The notes below the pieces were generated by a model, which made no database searches, was not told where the DNA came from, and worked only from the letters and a program-made list of their open reading frames with translations. Of a stretch of 64,000 bases of DNA, positions 33,396-42,504 are shown in pieces. Location of the stretch: NCBI RefSeq assembly GCF_003148825.1, contig NZ_QGGZ01000002.1:1-64000 (forward strand), in the 5' to 3' direction. Made by a program: the position numbers and the translations under genes. The DNA comes from Streptomyces sp. CG 926 (GTDB lineage: Bacteria > Actinomycetota > Actinomycetes > Streptomycetales > Streptomycetaceae). The first letter of the stretch is position 1. Each line of letters starts with the position of its first letter.

Positions 33396-33476
33396 GTGAG
33401 CCCCCTTCGTGATGGACGAACCGTCACCGAGAAGGAGGAGGCCCACAGGAGGAACATTCCTGTGGGCCCGGTCACA

Positions 33477-34283
33477 TCAGGCGGGCTGCTCCGTGACCGT
33501 CGAGGTGATGACGGCGAAGGGGCCGCCCTGCGGGTCGGTCATGACGGCCATGCGGCCCGCCACCATGTCGAAGGCGGGGGCGAGGACGGTGGCCCCGGCC
33601 CGTACGGCGGCGGCCTGGATCTCGTCGACGTTGTCGACCTGGAAGTACGGCAGCCAGTTCGGGGGAGTGCCGGGGGGAGCCTTGTCCAGGTTCATCATTC
33701 CGCCCACCACGCGACCGGAGGCCTTGAACTCCGTGTACCCCTCGGCGCCGGGCATGTGGGAGGCGGCCGTGGTGATCGGCAGGATGGCGGAGTAGAACGC
33801 GGCGGCGGCCGGGACGTCGCTGGTGCTGAGCTCGTTCCAGATGAGGGCGCCGTGCTCGTTGACGATGCCTGCGCCGTCGAAGGAGCCCGGCTGCCAGAGG
33901 CCGAACACGGCACCGGTCGGGTCGGCAACGACGGCCATCCGGCCGAGGTCCATGACGTCCATCGGGCCCATCATGACCGTGCCGTGGGCGTCGGTGACGG
34001 CCTTGAGGGTGGGATCGATGGCGTCGGTGGCCAGATACGTGGTCCACACGGTCGGCGGCATCGGGTCCGGGACGGTGCCGTCCGGGTTGCTCGCCTTCAT
34101 GATGCCGGCGACCGGCCGGCCCTTGAGGGTGCAGACGGAGTAGCCGCCCTGTTCGGCCGGGCCGACCTCGCCCTGCCAGCCGAACAGGTCGCAGTAGAAG
34201 TCGAGGGCGGCCTGCTGGTCGGGGACCATCAGGTCGATCCAGCAGGGAGTGCCGGGCTTGTAGGGGCCGTTCATGTCGGGCAC
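33477..34283 (-). CDS. VOC family protein with two glyoxalase-like domains
   Basis: 268 residues with two tandem vicinal-oxygen-chelate domains, each beginning with a strand/helix pair (PCWIDLMVPDQQAALDFYCDLFGW; LIWNELSTSDVPAAAAFYSAIL) and ending in RMAVVADPTGAVFGLWQP or RMAVMTDPQGGPFAVI. The family contains glyoxalases, antibiotic-resistance proteins and dioxygenases that use a divalent metal; metal ligands could be the conserved Glu/His in each repeat, but the reaction is unknown. Soluble. GGAGG precedes the ATG. Stands alone. Confidence 0.88.
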   Translation of the reverse strand: MPDMNGPYKPGTPCWIDLMVPDQQAALDFYCDLFGWQGEVGPAEQGGYSVCTLKGRPVAGIMKASNPDGTVPDPMPPTVWTTYLATDAIDPTLKAVTDAHGTVMMGPMDVMDLGRMAVVADPTGAVFGLWQPGSFDGAGIVNEHGALIWNELSTSDVPAAAAFYSAILPITTAASHMPGAEGYTEFKASGRVVGGMMNLDKAPPGTPPNWLPYFQVDNVDEIQAAAVRAGATVLAPAFDMVAGRMAVMTDPQGGPFAVITSTVTEQPA

Positions 34284-34333
34284 GGAGGCCTCCGATGGTG
34301 GGTGGGGGGAAGGACGGGCCGTCCCCTACCCGG

Positions 34334-34362
34334 CCCGTACGGCCCGAATCGGGCCGTACGGG
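34334..34362 (-). terminator. Terminator of the LAATG surface-protein gene
   Basis: CCCGTACGGCCCG and CGGGCCGTACGGG form a perfect stem with an AAT loop, 20 bases past the stop. A near-identical stem (loop GGT) recurs at 36653-36681, in the relic copy. Confidence 0.85.
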
Positions 34363-34382
34363 TGAAACCGGGTGGGGCGGCG

Positions 34383-36497
34383 TCAGTTGGTGCGGCGGCG
34401 GCGACCCGTGCCGGCGACCAGCGCGGCGCCGAGGGCGAGGGTTACCCCCGCGCCGTTCAGGGCCCAACTGGTGGCGGGGTCGGCGCCGGTGGCGGCCAGG
34501 GCGCTCCCGCTGGGGGTGGCGGTGGCGGTGGTGCCGGTGTTGCTCCCGCTGCTGATCGGGGTGCTGCCGGTACCGCCGTTCGGCACCGGCCCGTTGCCGC
34601 CGGGCACGCCACCCGGGGTGTTGCTGCCGGGCGTCTGGCCGCCGGGGGTGCTGCCGCCCGGGGCTTCCCCGCCGGGGGTCTCCCCGCCCGGGGTGCTTCC
34701 GCCGGGAGTCTCACCGCCGGGCGTGCCTCCGCCCGGGGTCCCTCCGCCCGGGGTCTCCCCGCCCGGGGTGCCTCCGCCGGGAGTCTCACCGCCGGGCGTG
34801 CCTCCGCCCGGGGTCCCTCCACCGGGAGTTTCCCCGCCCGGGGTGCCTCCGCCCGGGGTCCCTCCGCCCGGGGTCCCGCCTCCGGGGGTCTCGCCGCCGG
34901 GAGTGCCTCCGCCCGGGGTCTCCCCGCCCGGGGTCCCGCCTCCGGGAGTTTCCCCGCCGGGGGTCCCGCCACCCGGAGTCTCCCCGCCGGGGGTCCCTCC
35001 GCCAGGCGTCTCGCCGCCCGGGGTGCCTCCGCCGGGAGTTTCCCCGCCGGGGGTGCCTCCGCCGGGCGTCTCGCCGCCGGGGGTCCCGCCGCCCGGAGTC
35101 TCCCCGCCCGGGGCCGGGGCCGGTTCCAGGAGGGTGGTCAGGCGGCGGGGGGAGCGGGAGCCGGCCCACGGTGGGGGTGTCTCCGCGTCGATCTGGGACG
35201 TGCCCCAGGCGAAGAAGGAGACCGAGCCGGTCGGGGCGTCGGCGGCGAAGCGGACGCGGACCGGGACGTCGAAAGCCGCGCCCGCGCCGATCGGGCCGCG
35301 TACGAGGCCGCCCGCGAAGAAGTAGCCGTCCTCGTCCGAGGTGATCTCGACGGACTGCCAGGCCGCCGGCTGTCCGTCCGCGGCGGGCCGAAGGACCTCG
35401 ACCGTGATCTGCGAGACCTGCATGGAGACGAAGTCGGGCCGGGCCAGCACCAGGCCCAGGTCGAACGCGGCCAGCTCGCCCTTCCCCGCGTTGTCGACGC
35501 GGACGGAGAGTTCCGTCCAGTCACCGCCCGCCCGTACCGATTCCGGGACCCCGCTCACCGTCAGGGCGGGCCCTTCGACGTGCACGGGGTCCTCGTCGCC
35601 GCCGGGCGCGCCCGTGATCCTGGTCGCGTACGAGGACGTGGGGGAGCTGCCCGTGGAGGTCCCGACCCGGCCCGTGCCGTCCGCCGTCAGGTCGAACGGC
35701 ACGACGGGGGTGTCGGCGGCGAAGCTGATCCGTACGTCGATGGTCCGGATCTGGCCGGCGGGGACCGCGGCGGCGCTGCCGAGGGCGTAGCCCAGCGTGG
35801 GCGCCGCGCTCGGGACCGACGCGGCGGCGGTCCAAGCCCCGCCCGCGGTGCGGTACTCGACGTGGACCTGGGACGGCCCGAACTGTCCGGCGGCCTGCGA
35901 GACGCCCAGCATCGGGGTGTAGTCGTCGACCGCGACGTGGCCCGAGTTGTCGACGGTCACGGTGAGCGGGGTCCAGCTGCCGTCGGCGGTGAAACCGGCC
36001 GCCGGGATGCCCTGGACCGTGACCTCGGGCCCCATCAGGATCCGGTCGGACCCGGTGTCCTCATCGGCTTCGAGGGCCTCGGGCGCGGCGGCCTGCGCCG
36101 GCGTCTGGGCCGGTGCCTGCTCCTGTGCCTCGGGCGCGGCCGGCGCCGCGGGTGCGGCCGGTACCGCCACGGCCTGTACGGCGGGCTGCTGCGCGCCGGT
36201 GTCCTCGGCCGGTGACTTCTCCTCGGCCTGCCCCCCGGTCTTCTGCTCCGGCTTCGCCGGGGCCTTCTCCGCGGCCTTCTGCTCGGCCTTTTTCTCGGCC
36301 TTCTCCTGTCCCTGCCCCTGGTTCTTCTTCTCCTTCGCCGGGGCCTGCGCCTCGCCTGTCGGCCCGGCGGTGTCCGCGGGTACCACGTCCGGCGCGGTCA
36401 CCGCCGGATGCTCCTCGGCCATCGCGGGTGCGGCCATCAGGAGTGTTTGGCCGGCCACCGCGGCTGCTGCCACGACGGCCATGCGCTTGAACTGCAT
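34383..36497 (-). CDS. Cell-wall anchored surface protein with TPGG repeats (LAXTG sorting signal)
   Basis: 704 residues. Signal peptide MQFKRMAVVAAAAVAG to AMA (about 29 residues). Residues 30-140 are Glu/Lys/Ala/Pro rich. Residues about 140-440 comprise two similar beta-rich modules, each starting GPxVTVQGIPxxG/GPALTVSGVPESV and running through TVTVDNSG/SVRVDNAG. Then come some 30 copies of xTPGG. The end is LAATGADPATSWALNGAGVTL, a hydrophobic helix and RRRRTN, i.e. a sorting signal of the LAXTG class E sortase type. Extracellular, probably attached to peptidoglycan; an adhesion or stalk role is a guess. GGAGGTAAAGAG precedes the ATG. Confidence 0.85.
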   Translation of the reverse strand: MQFKRMAVVAAAAVAGQTLLMAAPAMAEEHPAVTAPDVVPADTAGPTGEAQAPAKEKKNQGQGQEKAEKKAEQKAAEKAPAKPEQKTGGQAEEKSPAEDTGAQQPAVQAVAVPAAPAAPAAPEAQEQAPAQTPAQAAAPEALEADEDTGSDRILMGPEVTVQGIPAAGFTADGSWTPLTVTVDNSGHVAVDDYTPMLGVSQAAGQFGPSQVHVEYRTAGGAWTAAASVPSAAPTLGYALGSAAAVPAGQIRTIDVRISFAADTPVVPFDLTADGTGRVGTSTGSSPTSSYATRITGAPGGDEDPVHVEGPALTVSGVPESVRAGGDWTELSVRVDNAGKGELAAFDLGLVLARPDFVSMQVSQITVEVLRPAADGQPAAWQSVEITSDEDGYFFAGGLVRGPIGAGAAFDVPVRVRFAADAPTGSVSFFAWGTSQIDAETPPPWAGSRSPRRLTTLLEPAPAPGGETPGGGTPGGETPGGGTPGGETPGGGTPGGETPGGGTPGGETPGGGTPGGETPGGGTPGGETPGGGTPGGETPGGGTPGGGTPGGGTPGGETPGGGTPGGGTPGGETPGGGTPGGETPGGGTPGGGTPGGETPGGSTPGGETPGGEAPGGSTPGGQTPGSNTPGGVPGGNGPVPNGGTGSTPISSGSNTGTTATATPSGSALAATGADPATSWALNGAGVTLALGAALVAGTGRRRRTN
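34605..35110 (-). repeat. Tandem repeat encoding (E/G/S)TPGG
   Basis: About 30 units of 15 bases (pattern GG-x-ACC-CCG-GGC-GG) with variation mainly at the first codon (Glu, Gly, Ser). It forms a flexible stalk in the surface protein. Because the unit is 15 bases and GC-rich, the opposite strand also stays open as PPGVS/PPGVP. The number of units is likely to vary between strains. Confidence 0.85.
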
Positions 36498-36652
36498 GCT
36501 CTTTACCTCCCCGGGCTCCGGACATGTCCGGAGCCACCCCAAACCCCTTGGGAGGCGCCAAGGTTAGTGAGGCCGGCGGGGCTTGCAGAGGGCTACAGGA
36601 TTGCGAAATATGTACGGTCCCTCCGCCGCCCGTGTCCACGGGGCCGCGCGGC

Positions 36653-36850
36653 CCCGTACGGCCCGGGTCGGGCCGTACGGGTGAACGCGTGTCGTGCCTC
36701 AGGCGGTGGTGCAGCGGCGGCGACCGGTGCCGGCGACGATGGTCGTCAGGCGGCCCCTGGAACGCGAGTCCGCCCACGGCGTCGGGGTGTCCGGGCCGAC
36801 CTGGGACGAGCCCCAGGAGAAGAGGCTGACGGCGCCGAAGAGGCTGCGGA
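36653..36850 (-). pseudogene. Relic of a second LAATG surface-protein gene
   Basis: Read on the plus strand, this stretch first repeats the terminator of the intact gene (36653-36681, 27 of 29 bases identical), then the bases around its stop codon with the RRRR tail (TGGTGCAGCGGCGGCGACCG, next to CGGTGCCGGCGAC), then jumps directly to the region coding RRLTT...PPWAGSRSP/WGTSQID of the intact gene (35130-35230). The repeat section and sorting helix are missing. No open frame continues. The most economical reading is a duplicate of the 3' end of the neighbouring gene, collapsed by deletion. Confidence 0.65.
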
Positions 36851-36870
36851 GATCTCGGAGGTCACGAAAT

Positions 36871-36907
36871 GCGTACGGCCCCAGCAGCAGCTGCCGGGGC
36901 CGTACGT
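36871..36907 (-). terminator. Terminator after argS
   Basis: GTACGGCCCC and GGGGCCGTAC flank an AGCAGCAGCTGCC loop 40 bases past the argS stop. Confidence 0.75.
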
Positions 36908-36944
36908 ATTTGGCGCGGGTTGAGCGGGTTGCGCGAGACCGAGG

Positions 36945-38714
36945 TCAGAGCTTCTCGGGCGTGCGGATACCGAGGAGGGACATGCCCTTCGTCAGCGTGC
37001 GGGCCGTCAGGTCGCACAGGAAGAGGCGGTTCTCGCCCACCACCAGCTCCGGCTCCGGCTTCACCACCGGGCACTGGTCGTAGAACGTCGTGTACAGCGA
37101 CGCCAGCTGGTACAGGTACGCCGCCAGCTTGTGCGGGGCGTGCTCCGCGGCCGACTCGGCGATCAGCTCCCCGAACTGGTCCAGGTGCAGACCCAGCGCA
37201 CGCTCGGCCGGATCCAGCTCCAGCTCCGGGTGCGCGACCGGCTTGCGGTCGCCCGCGTTGCGCAGGATCGACTTGATCCGGGCGTACGCGTACTGCAGGT
37301 ACACCGAGGTGTCGCCGTTCAGCGCGACCATCTGGTCCAGGTCGAACTTGTAGTCACGCGCCGCCGAAGTCGACAGGTCGGCGTACTTCACCGCGCCGAT
37401 ACCCACGTACTGGCCGTTCTCGACGATCTCCGCCTCGGTCAGGCCCACCTTCGCGGCCTTCTCCCGTACCACCGCCGTCGCCCGCTCCACCGCCTCGTCC
37501 AGCAGGTCCACCAGCCGGACCGTCTCACCCTCACGGGTCTTGAACGGCTTGCCGTCCTTGCCGAGCACCGTGCCGAACGCCAGCTGCACGGCCTTGACCT
37601 CGTCGTTCAGCCAGCCCGCCCGGCGCGCCGTCTCGAAGACCATCTTGAAGTGCAGCGACTGACGGGCGTCGACCACGTAGATCAGCTCGGTCGCGCCCAG
37701 GTTGCCCACCCGGTCACGGATCGCCGACAGGTCGGTCGCCGCGTAGCCGAAGCCGCCGTCCGACTTCTGCACGATCAGCGGGGTCGGGTTGCCGTCCGGG
37801 CCCTTGACGTCGTCGAAGAAGACGCACAGCGCGCCGTTGGAACGGACGGCGACGCCCGAGTCCTCCAGCAGCTTGCAGGTCTCCACCAGCATGTCGTTGT
37901 ACCCGGACTCGCCGACCACGTCGGGGTCCTGGATGTCCATGTCCAGCTTGTCGAAGACCGAGTAGAAGTAGATCTTCGACTCGTCCACGAACCGCTGCCA
38001 CAGGGAGAGGGTCTCCGGGTCACCGGCCTGGAGGTCCACCACCCGGGCCCGAGCCCGCGTCTTGAACTCCTCGTCCGAGTCGAAGAGCGCGCGCGAGGCC
38101 TTGTAGAGCCGGTTCAGGTTGGACATGGCCTCCTCGCCGGAGACCTCCTCGTCCGACTTGTGGTCCAGCTCGTGCGGGTGCTCCAGCAGGTACTGGATCA
38201 GCATGCCGAACTGGGTGCCCCAGTCGCCGATGTGGTGGCGACGGACCACCTTCTCGCCCGTGAACTCCAGGATCTCCACCATCGCCGCGCCGATCACGGC
38301 CGAACGCAGGTGCCCGACGTGCATCTCCTTGGCCACGTTCGGCTGCGCGTAGTCGATCACCGTGGTGCCCGGGTTCGCCGCGAGCGGCACGCCGAGGCGG
38401 TCGTCGCCGGCCCGCGCGGCCAGCGTCTCGACGATCGCCCGGTCGGTGATGGTGATGTTGAGGAAGCCGGGGCCCGAGACCTCGATCTCCTGGATCAGGT
38501 CACCCGTCGGGATGCCCTCGACCACGGTCGCCGCCAGCTCGCGCGGGTTGGCCTTCGCCTTCTTCGCGAGCGCCAGGATGCCGTTGGCCTGGAAGTCGGC
38601 CCGGTCGCTTCGTCGCAGCAGCGGGTCCGCGGCACCGGCCTCCGGCAGGGCGGAGGCAAGGGCGTCCGCGACGCGCTGATTGACGGAAGAAGCGAGGGAA
38701 GGGACCGAGGCCAT
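36945..38714 (-). CDS. argS: Arginine--tRNA ligase
   Basis: 589 residues. Class I aaRS: HVGH at 132-135 ([14 protein letters not shown]), GDWGTQFG, and the C-terminal anticodon-binding DALR domain ([31 protein letters not shown], RNxLF-type [20 protein letters not shown]). The N-terminal Add1 domain recognises the D-loop of tRNA-Arg. The KMSKS-like signal of typical ArgRS appears degenerate, as is common. AGGAA precedes the ATG at 38714; the longer frame would start near the divergent relic. Essential gene, divergent from lysS. Confidence 0.97.
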   Translation of the reverse strand: MASVPSLASSVNQRVADALASALPEAGAADPLLRRSDRADFQANGILALAKKAKANPRELAATVVEGIPTGDLIQEIEVSGPGFLNITITDRAIVETLAARAGDDRLGVPLAANPGTTVIDYAQPNVAKEMHVGHLRSAVIGAAMVEILEFTGEKVVRRHHIGDWGTQFGMLIQYLLEHPHELDHKSDEEVSGEEAMSNLNRLYKASRALFDSDEEFKTRARARVVDLQAGDPETLSLWQRFVDESKIYFYSVFDKLDMDIQDPDVVGESGYNDMLVETCKLLEDSGVAVRSNGALCVFFDDVKGPDGNPTPLIVQKSDGGFGYAATDLSAIRDRVGNLGATELIYVVDARQSLHFKMVFETARRAGWLNDEVKAVQLAFGTVLGKDGKPFKTREGETVRLVDLLDEAVERATAVVREKAAKVGLTEAEIVENGQYVGIGAVKYADLSTSAARDYKFDLDQMVALNGDTSVYLQYAYARIKSILRNAGDRKPVAHPELELDPAERALGLHLDQFGELIAESAAEHAPHKLAAYLYQLASLYTTFYDQCPVVKPEPELVVGENRLFLCDLTARTLTKGMSLLGIRTPEKL

Positions 38715-38832
38715 GAGCTGCCGTTCCTGTGAGGTTGTGCCGGTGGGTGCACTTGGTTGTTCCGACAAGTGCCGAGTATCCCACGGAGGGACCGACCGGA
38801 TTCCAGCATTTCCCCGCCGCTACGGTGACGCC

Positions 38833-39120
38833 ATGGACCGGATCACCCTGCCCGGAGCAGCGAATCTCCCCGACGTCGGACCGCTGGAACTCCGCGCGGC
38901 CGGCTCCGGCCGGCCCGAACGCCGGCCCGAACGCCGAGCCGCGACGTACGTCCGCCGTGCTGCTCGTACGGCGGCCCGCTCGTGCTGATGCCCACGGCGC
39001 CGGACGCCACGTAGCCGCAGATCCTCGCCGCCGCGCGGCGCCTCGGACGGATCCCGCTCGCCGCCGAACGACAGGTCCGGTGCGGCCCGGCAGGCAACCC
39101 CGAAGCGGCCCCTTCCGTCT
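38833..39120 (+). pseudogene. Possible relic of a tyrosine/serine phosphatase gene
   Basis: The 449-base gap between argS and lysS holds an ATG-initiated stretch whose translation starts DRITLPGAANLPDVGPLEL, resembling the N-terminal LPGAANFRDVGG strand of Y_phosphatase3-type enzymes. After about 40 residues the frame becomes Arg/Ala-rich and stops, and no HCxxGKDR signature is found. It reads best as a heavily decayed phosphatase start. Alternative: chance resemblance. A promoter for lysS must also lie in this gap. Confidence 0.3.
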
Positions 39121-39163
39121 GGGAGAATGGCTGAAGCCAGCATTCGAGATAGAAGGACGTGTC

Positions 39164-40891
39164 GTGGCTCAGAGCAGCACCGAGACCGACTGGGTCTCCC
39201 GTTTCGCGGACGAGGTCATCGCCGAGGCGGAGCGCCGAGCACCCGGCAAACCTGTCGTCGTCGCGTCCGGACTCTCCCCCTCCGGCCCCATCCACCTGGG
39301 CAACCTCCGCGAGGTCATGACCCCGCACCTGGTCGCGGACGAGATCCGCCGCCGGGGCATCGAGGTCCGCCACCTCATCTCCTGGGACGACTACGACCGG
39401 TACCGCAAGGTGCCCGCCGGCGTGCCCGGCATCGACGAGTCGTGGGCCCAGCACATCGGCAAGCCGCTGACCTCCGTGCCCGCGCCGGCCGGATCCGCGT
39501 ACCCGAACTGGGCCGAGCACTTCAAGGCCGCCTTCGTCGAGGCCATGGCCGAGATGGGCGTGGACTACGACCCGATCAGCCAGACCGAGCAGTACACGAC
39601 GGGCGTCTACCGCGAGCAGGTGCTGTTCGCGATGAAGCACCGCGGCGACATCGACGCCGTCCTCGACCAGTACCGCACCAAGCAGAAGCCCGGCGGCAAG
39701 AAGCCCCAGCAGAAGCAGGTCGACGAGGCCGAGCTGGAAGCCGCGGAAGGCTCCGGCGCGGCCGCCGAGGACGACGGCAGCACCGGCGAGGGCGGGTACT
39801 TCCCGTACAAGCCGTACTGCGGCCAGTGCGGCAAGGACTTCACCAAGGTCACCTCGTACGACGACGAGACCACCGAGATGACCTACGTCTGCACCGAGGA
39901 CGAGTTCACCGAGACGGTCAAGCTCAGCGAGTTCAACCGCGGCAAGCTCGTCTGGAAGGTCGACTGGCCCATGCGCTGGGCCTACGAGGGCGTGATCTTC
40001 GAGCCCTCCGGCGTCGACCACTCCTCGCCCGGCTCGTCCTTCCAGGTCGGCGGCCAGATCGTGCACATCTTCGGCGGCGAGCAGCCGATCGGACCGATGT
40101 ACGCCTTCGTCGGCATCAGCGGCATGGCCAAGATGTCCTCCAGCAAGGGCGGGGTCCCGACCCCGGCCGACGCGCTGAAGATCATGGAGCCGCAGCTGCT
40201 GCGCTGGCTCTACGCCCGCCGCCGCCCCAACCAGTCCTTCAAGATCGCCTTCGACCAGGAGATCCAGCGGCTCTACGACGAGTGGGACAAGCTGGAGGCC
40301 AAGGTCGCCGACGGCTCCGTCCTGCCCGCCGACGCCGCCGCGCACACCCGCGCCGTGCGCACCGCCGCCGCCGAGCTGCCGCGCACCCCGCGCCCGCTCC
40401 CGTACCGGACGCTCGCCTCCTTCGCCGACATCACCGCCGGCCACGACGAGCAGACCCTGCGCATCCTGACCGACCTCGACCCGACGCAGCCCCTCACCTC
40501 CCTCGACGAGGTACGGCCGCGCCTGGACCGCGCCGAGAACTGGATCACCACCCAGGTCCCGGCCGACCAGCGGACCCTCGTACGCGAGGACGCCGACACC
40601 GAGCTGCTGTCGTCCCTGGACGACGAAGGCCGCGAATCGCTGCGGCTGCTCCTCGACGGGCTCGACTCGCACTGGTCCCTGGACGGGCTGACCACCCTCG
40701 TCTACGGCGTCCCGAAGGTCATGGCCGGCCTCGAACCCGACGCCAAGCCCACCCCGGAACTCAAGGTCGCGCAGCGCACCTTCTTCGCACTGCTCTACCG
40801 CCTCCTGGTGACCCGGGAGACCGGCCCGCGCCTGCCCACCCTGCTGCTGGCGGTGGGCGCCGACCGCGTGCGCAAGCTGCTCGCCGTCTGA
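39164..40891 (+). CDS. lysS: Lysine--tRNA ligase, class I
   Basis: 575 residues. This is the class I LysRS, unrelated to the class II enzyme found in most bacteria. HIGH-type signature SGPIHLGN at residues 40-47 and KMSKS-type MSSSKGG at about 325. A zinc-like cluster of cysteines lies near YCGQCGKDF. A helical C-terminal domain binds the anticodon. It charges tRNA-Lys in the cytosol. A low-complexity Lys/Gly/Gln insertion sits near residue 185. GTG 39164 follows AGAAGGA. Streptomycetes usually also carry a class II lysX; not visible here. Confidence 0.95.
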   Translation: MAQSSTETDWVSRFADEVIAEAERRAPGKPVVVASGLSPSGPIHLGNLREVMTPHLVADEIRRRGIEVRHLISWDDYDRYRKVPAGVPGIDESWAQHIGKPLTSVPAPAGSAYPNWAEHFKAAFVEAMAEMGVDYDPISQTEQYTTGVYREQVLFAMKHRGDIDAVLDQYRTKQKPGGKKPQQKQVDEAELEAAEGSGAAAEDDGSTGEGGYFPYKPYCGQCGKDFTKVTSYDDETTEMTYVCTEDEFTETVKLSEFNRGKLVWKVDWPMRWAYEGVIFEPSGVDHSSPGSSFQVGGQIVHIFGGEQPIGPMYAFVGISGMAKMSSSKGGVPTPADALKIMEPQLLRWLYARRRPNQSFKIAFDQEIQRLYDEWDKLEAKVADGSVLPADAAAHTRAVRTAAAELPRTPRPLPYRTLASFADITAGHDEQTLRILTDLDPTQPLTSLDEVRPRLDRAENWITTQVPADQRTLVREDADTELLSSLDDEGRESLRLLLDGLDSHWSLDGLTTLVYGVPKVMAGLEPDAKPTPELKVAQRTFFALLYRLLVTRETGPRLPTLLLAVGADRVRKLLAV

Positions 40892-40903
40892 GCCGCTCGG
40901 ACC

Positions 40904-40961
40904 GAAGTACATGCGGAAGGGCCCGCACCCCTCGGGGTGCGGGCCCTTCCGCATGTACTTC
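40904..40961. terminator. Perfect 27-bp hairpin between convergent lysS and DUF2637 genes
   Basis: Arms of 27 bases, complementary without a single mismatch, around a CTCG loop; the stem includes GGAAGGGCCCGCACCC. It begins 12 bases after the lysS stop and ends 32 bases before the stop of the convergent gene, so it can terminate both. Exceptionally long even for Streptomyces. Confidence 0.9.
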
Positions 40962-40993
40962 CGACCATCACCGTGAGGCGACCACCGTCACCG

Positions 40994-42352
40994 TCAGGCG
41001 ATGTGCTCGGCCTCGCGGTCCTTGTTGTACCGCAGCTTGAACGCCGGGATCATCCGGCGCAGCAGCGAACCGCTGCGCGGGTGCGTCACGCCGTAACCGT
41101 CCGACAGGTGTATGTCGAGCGCCTCGACCGACGGGTAGTCCTGCTTCTCGTCGGACAGCGCGCAGAACACCTTGTACGCGGCCTCCGCGAACTCGGCCTC
41201 GTCCGGCGTCTCGGGACCGTCCGCCGGAGCCTGTGCCGGGACCTCCTCCTGGCGCGGAGCCGGGATCGGCAGCTCCTGCTGCGCGGGCCGCTCCTCGTCC
41301 GGGCCCATCGGGGGCAGGACCGGGGTCGGCTCCAGACCCTCCACGTACTGGGGGTTGTAGCCACCCTCGTACGCGGCCTGCGGCGCCAGCGGAGCGGCGA
41401 ACCACGCGCTGTTGTGGGCCGCGGGCATGGCCGTCGGGTCCACCGCGAAGGCCGGCGGGGCGTGCTGGGCGACACCGGGAGCACCGGCCGGGCCCTGCTG
41501 CGGCTGCGGCTGCCCCGGCTGAGCCTGCTGCCCCGGCTGCCCCTGCGCGACGGCCTGCTGCGCCTGCTGCGCCTGCTGCGCCGGCCCCGACACCGCGGCC
41601 GCCGGCGCCAGAGCCTGCTGGAGCTGCTGCTGACCCTGCTGCTCCACCGGCGGCAACACCGCCGGCTCGATGCCCGTCGCCGCCAGCGCCTCCGCGGTCG
41701 TCTCCGCGAGCGGCACACCGATCTTGGCCAGCTTCAGCGGCATCAGCGCCTCCACCGGAGCCTTCCGCCGCCACGAACGCCCGTACCGCGCCTGCAGCCG
41801 AGCCTGGTAGATCAGCCGGTCCTGCTCCATACCGACCGCCTGCTCGTAGGAGCGCAGCTCCCACAGCTTCATCCGGCGCCACAGCTTGAAGGTCGGTATC
41901 GGCGACAGCAGCCACCGCGTGATGCGCACACCCTCCATGTGCCGGTCCGCGGTGATGTCCGCGATCCGACCCACGGCATGCCGGGCGGCCTCCACCGTCA
42001 CCACGAACAGCATCGGGATCACGGCGTGCATCCCGACACCCAGCGGATCCGGCCAGGAGGCCGCACCGTTGAACGCGATCGTGGCCGCCGTCAACAGCCA
42101 CGCCGTCTGGCGCAGCAACGGGAAGGGGATCCGGAGCCACGTCAGCAGCAGGTCCAGCGCGAGCAGCACACAGATGCCCGCGTCGATACCTATCGGGAAC
42201 ACCAGCGAGAAGCTGCCGAACCCCTTCTGCAGGGCGAGGGCACGCACCGCGGAGTACGAACCCGCGAACCCGATCCCCGCGATGACCACGGCTCCCGCGA
42301 CCACCACGCCGATGAGTATCCGGTGCGTACGAGTCAGTTGCATCGCGGCCAC
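40994..42352 (-). CDS. DUF2637 (SpdB-like) membrane protein
   Basis: About 452 residues. Four transmembrane helices in the first 130 residues (ILIGVVVAGAVVIAGIGFAGSY; FPIGIDAGICVLLALDLLLTW; TAWLLTAATIAFNGAASW; AVIPMLFVVTVEAARHAV), then a basic cytoplasmic segment, a Gln/Pro-rich low-complexity linker (residues 240-360) and a folded C-terminus with a winged-helix look (DEAEFAEAAYKVFCALSDEK..SVEALDIHLSD). DUF2637 is shared with plasmid spread proteins (SpdB). GTG 42352 follows AGGGGAGGGG. May be an integrated plasmid descendant or a chromosomal paralogue; role unknown. Confidence 0.8.
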   Translation of the reverse strand: MAAMQLTRTHRILIGVVVAGAVVIAGIGFAGSYSAVRALALQKGFGSFSLVFPIGIDAGICVLLALDLLLTWLRIPFPLLRQTAWLLTAATIAFNGAASWPDPLGVGMHAVIPMLFVVTVEAARHAVGRIADITADRHMEGVRITRWLLSPIPTFKLWRRMKLWELRSYEQAVGMEQDRLIYQARLQARYGRSWRRKAPVEALMPLKLAKIGVPLAETTAEALAATGIEPAVLPPVEQQGQQQLQQALAPAAAVSGPAQQAQQAQQAVAQGQPGQQAQPGQPQPQQGPAGAPGVAQHAPPAFAVDPTAMPAAHNSAWFAAPLAPQAAYEGGYNPQYVEGLEPTPVLPPMGPDEERPAQQELPIPAPRQEEVPAQAPADGPETPDEAEFAEAAYKVFCALSDEKQDYPSVEALDIHLSDGYGVTHPRSGSLLRRMIPAFKLRYNKDREAEHIA

Positions 42353-42504
42353 CCGCGATCCCCTCCCCTTGTCGAGCACATACCGAGCGCAGACTGCCGG
42401 CGCTGCGTACCAGGCACTTACCGCGCCTTTACCGAGCGGCAGCAGGCACAGCGTACGGGTGACCCGATGTCAACGCCCAAGGCGGCCCCGCCCCGCGACC
42501 GTTC

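Noticed and set aside
34605..35110. Tandem repeats as a CRISPR array
   Set aside because: Units are 15 bases with no unique spacers and are translated in frame; there are no cas genes in the window.
34372..35325. Plus-strand GVPPPGVSPP repeat protein
   Set aside because: Mirror of the 15-base repeat on the opposite strand. No signal peptide, ribosome site or folded domain.
36561..36652. A short protein upstream of the surface-gene relic
   Set aside because: Low GC, no start with ribosome site and no conserved sequence; probably promoter DNA of the surface gene.
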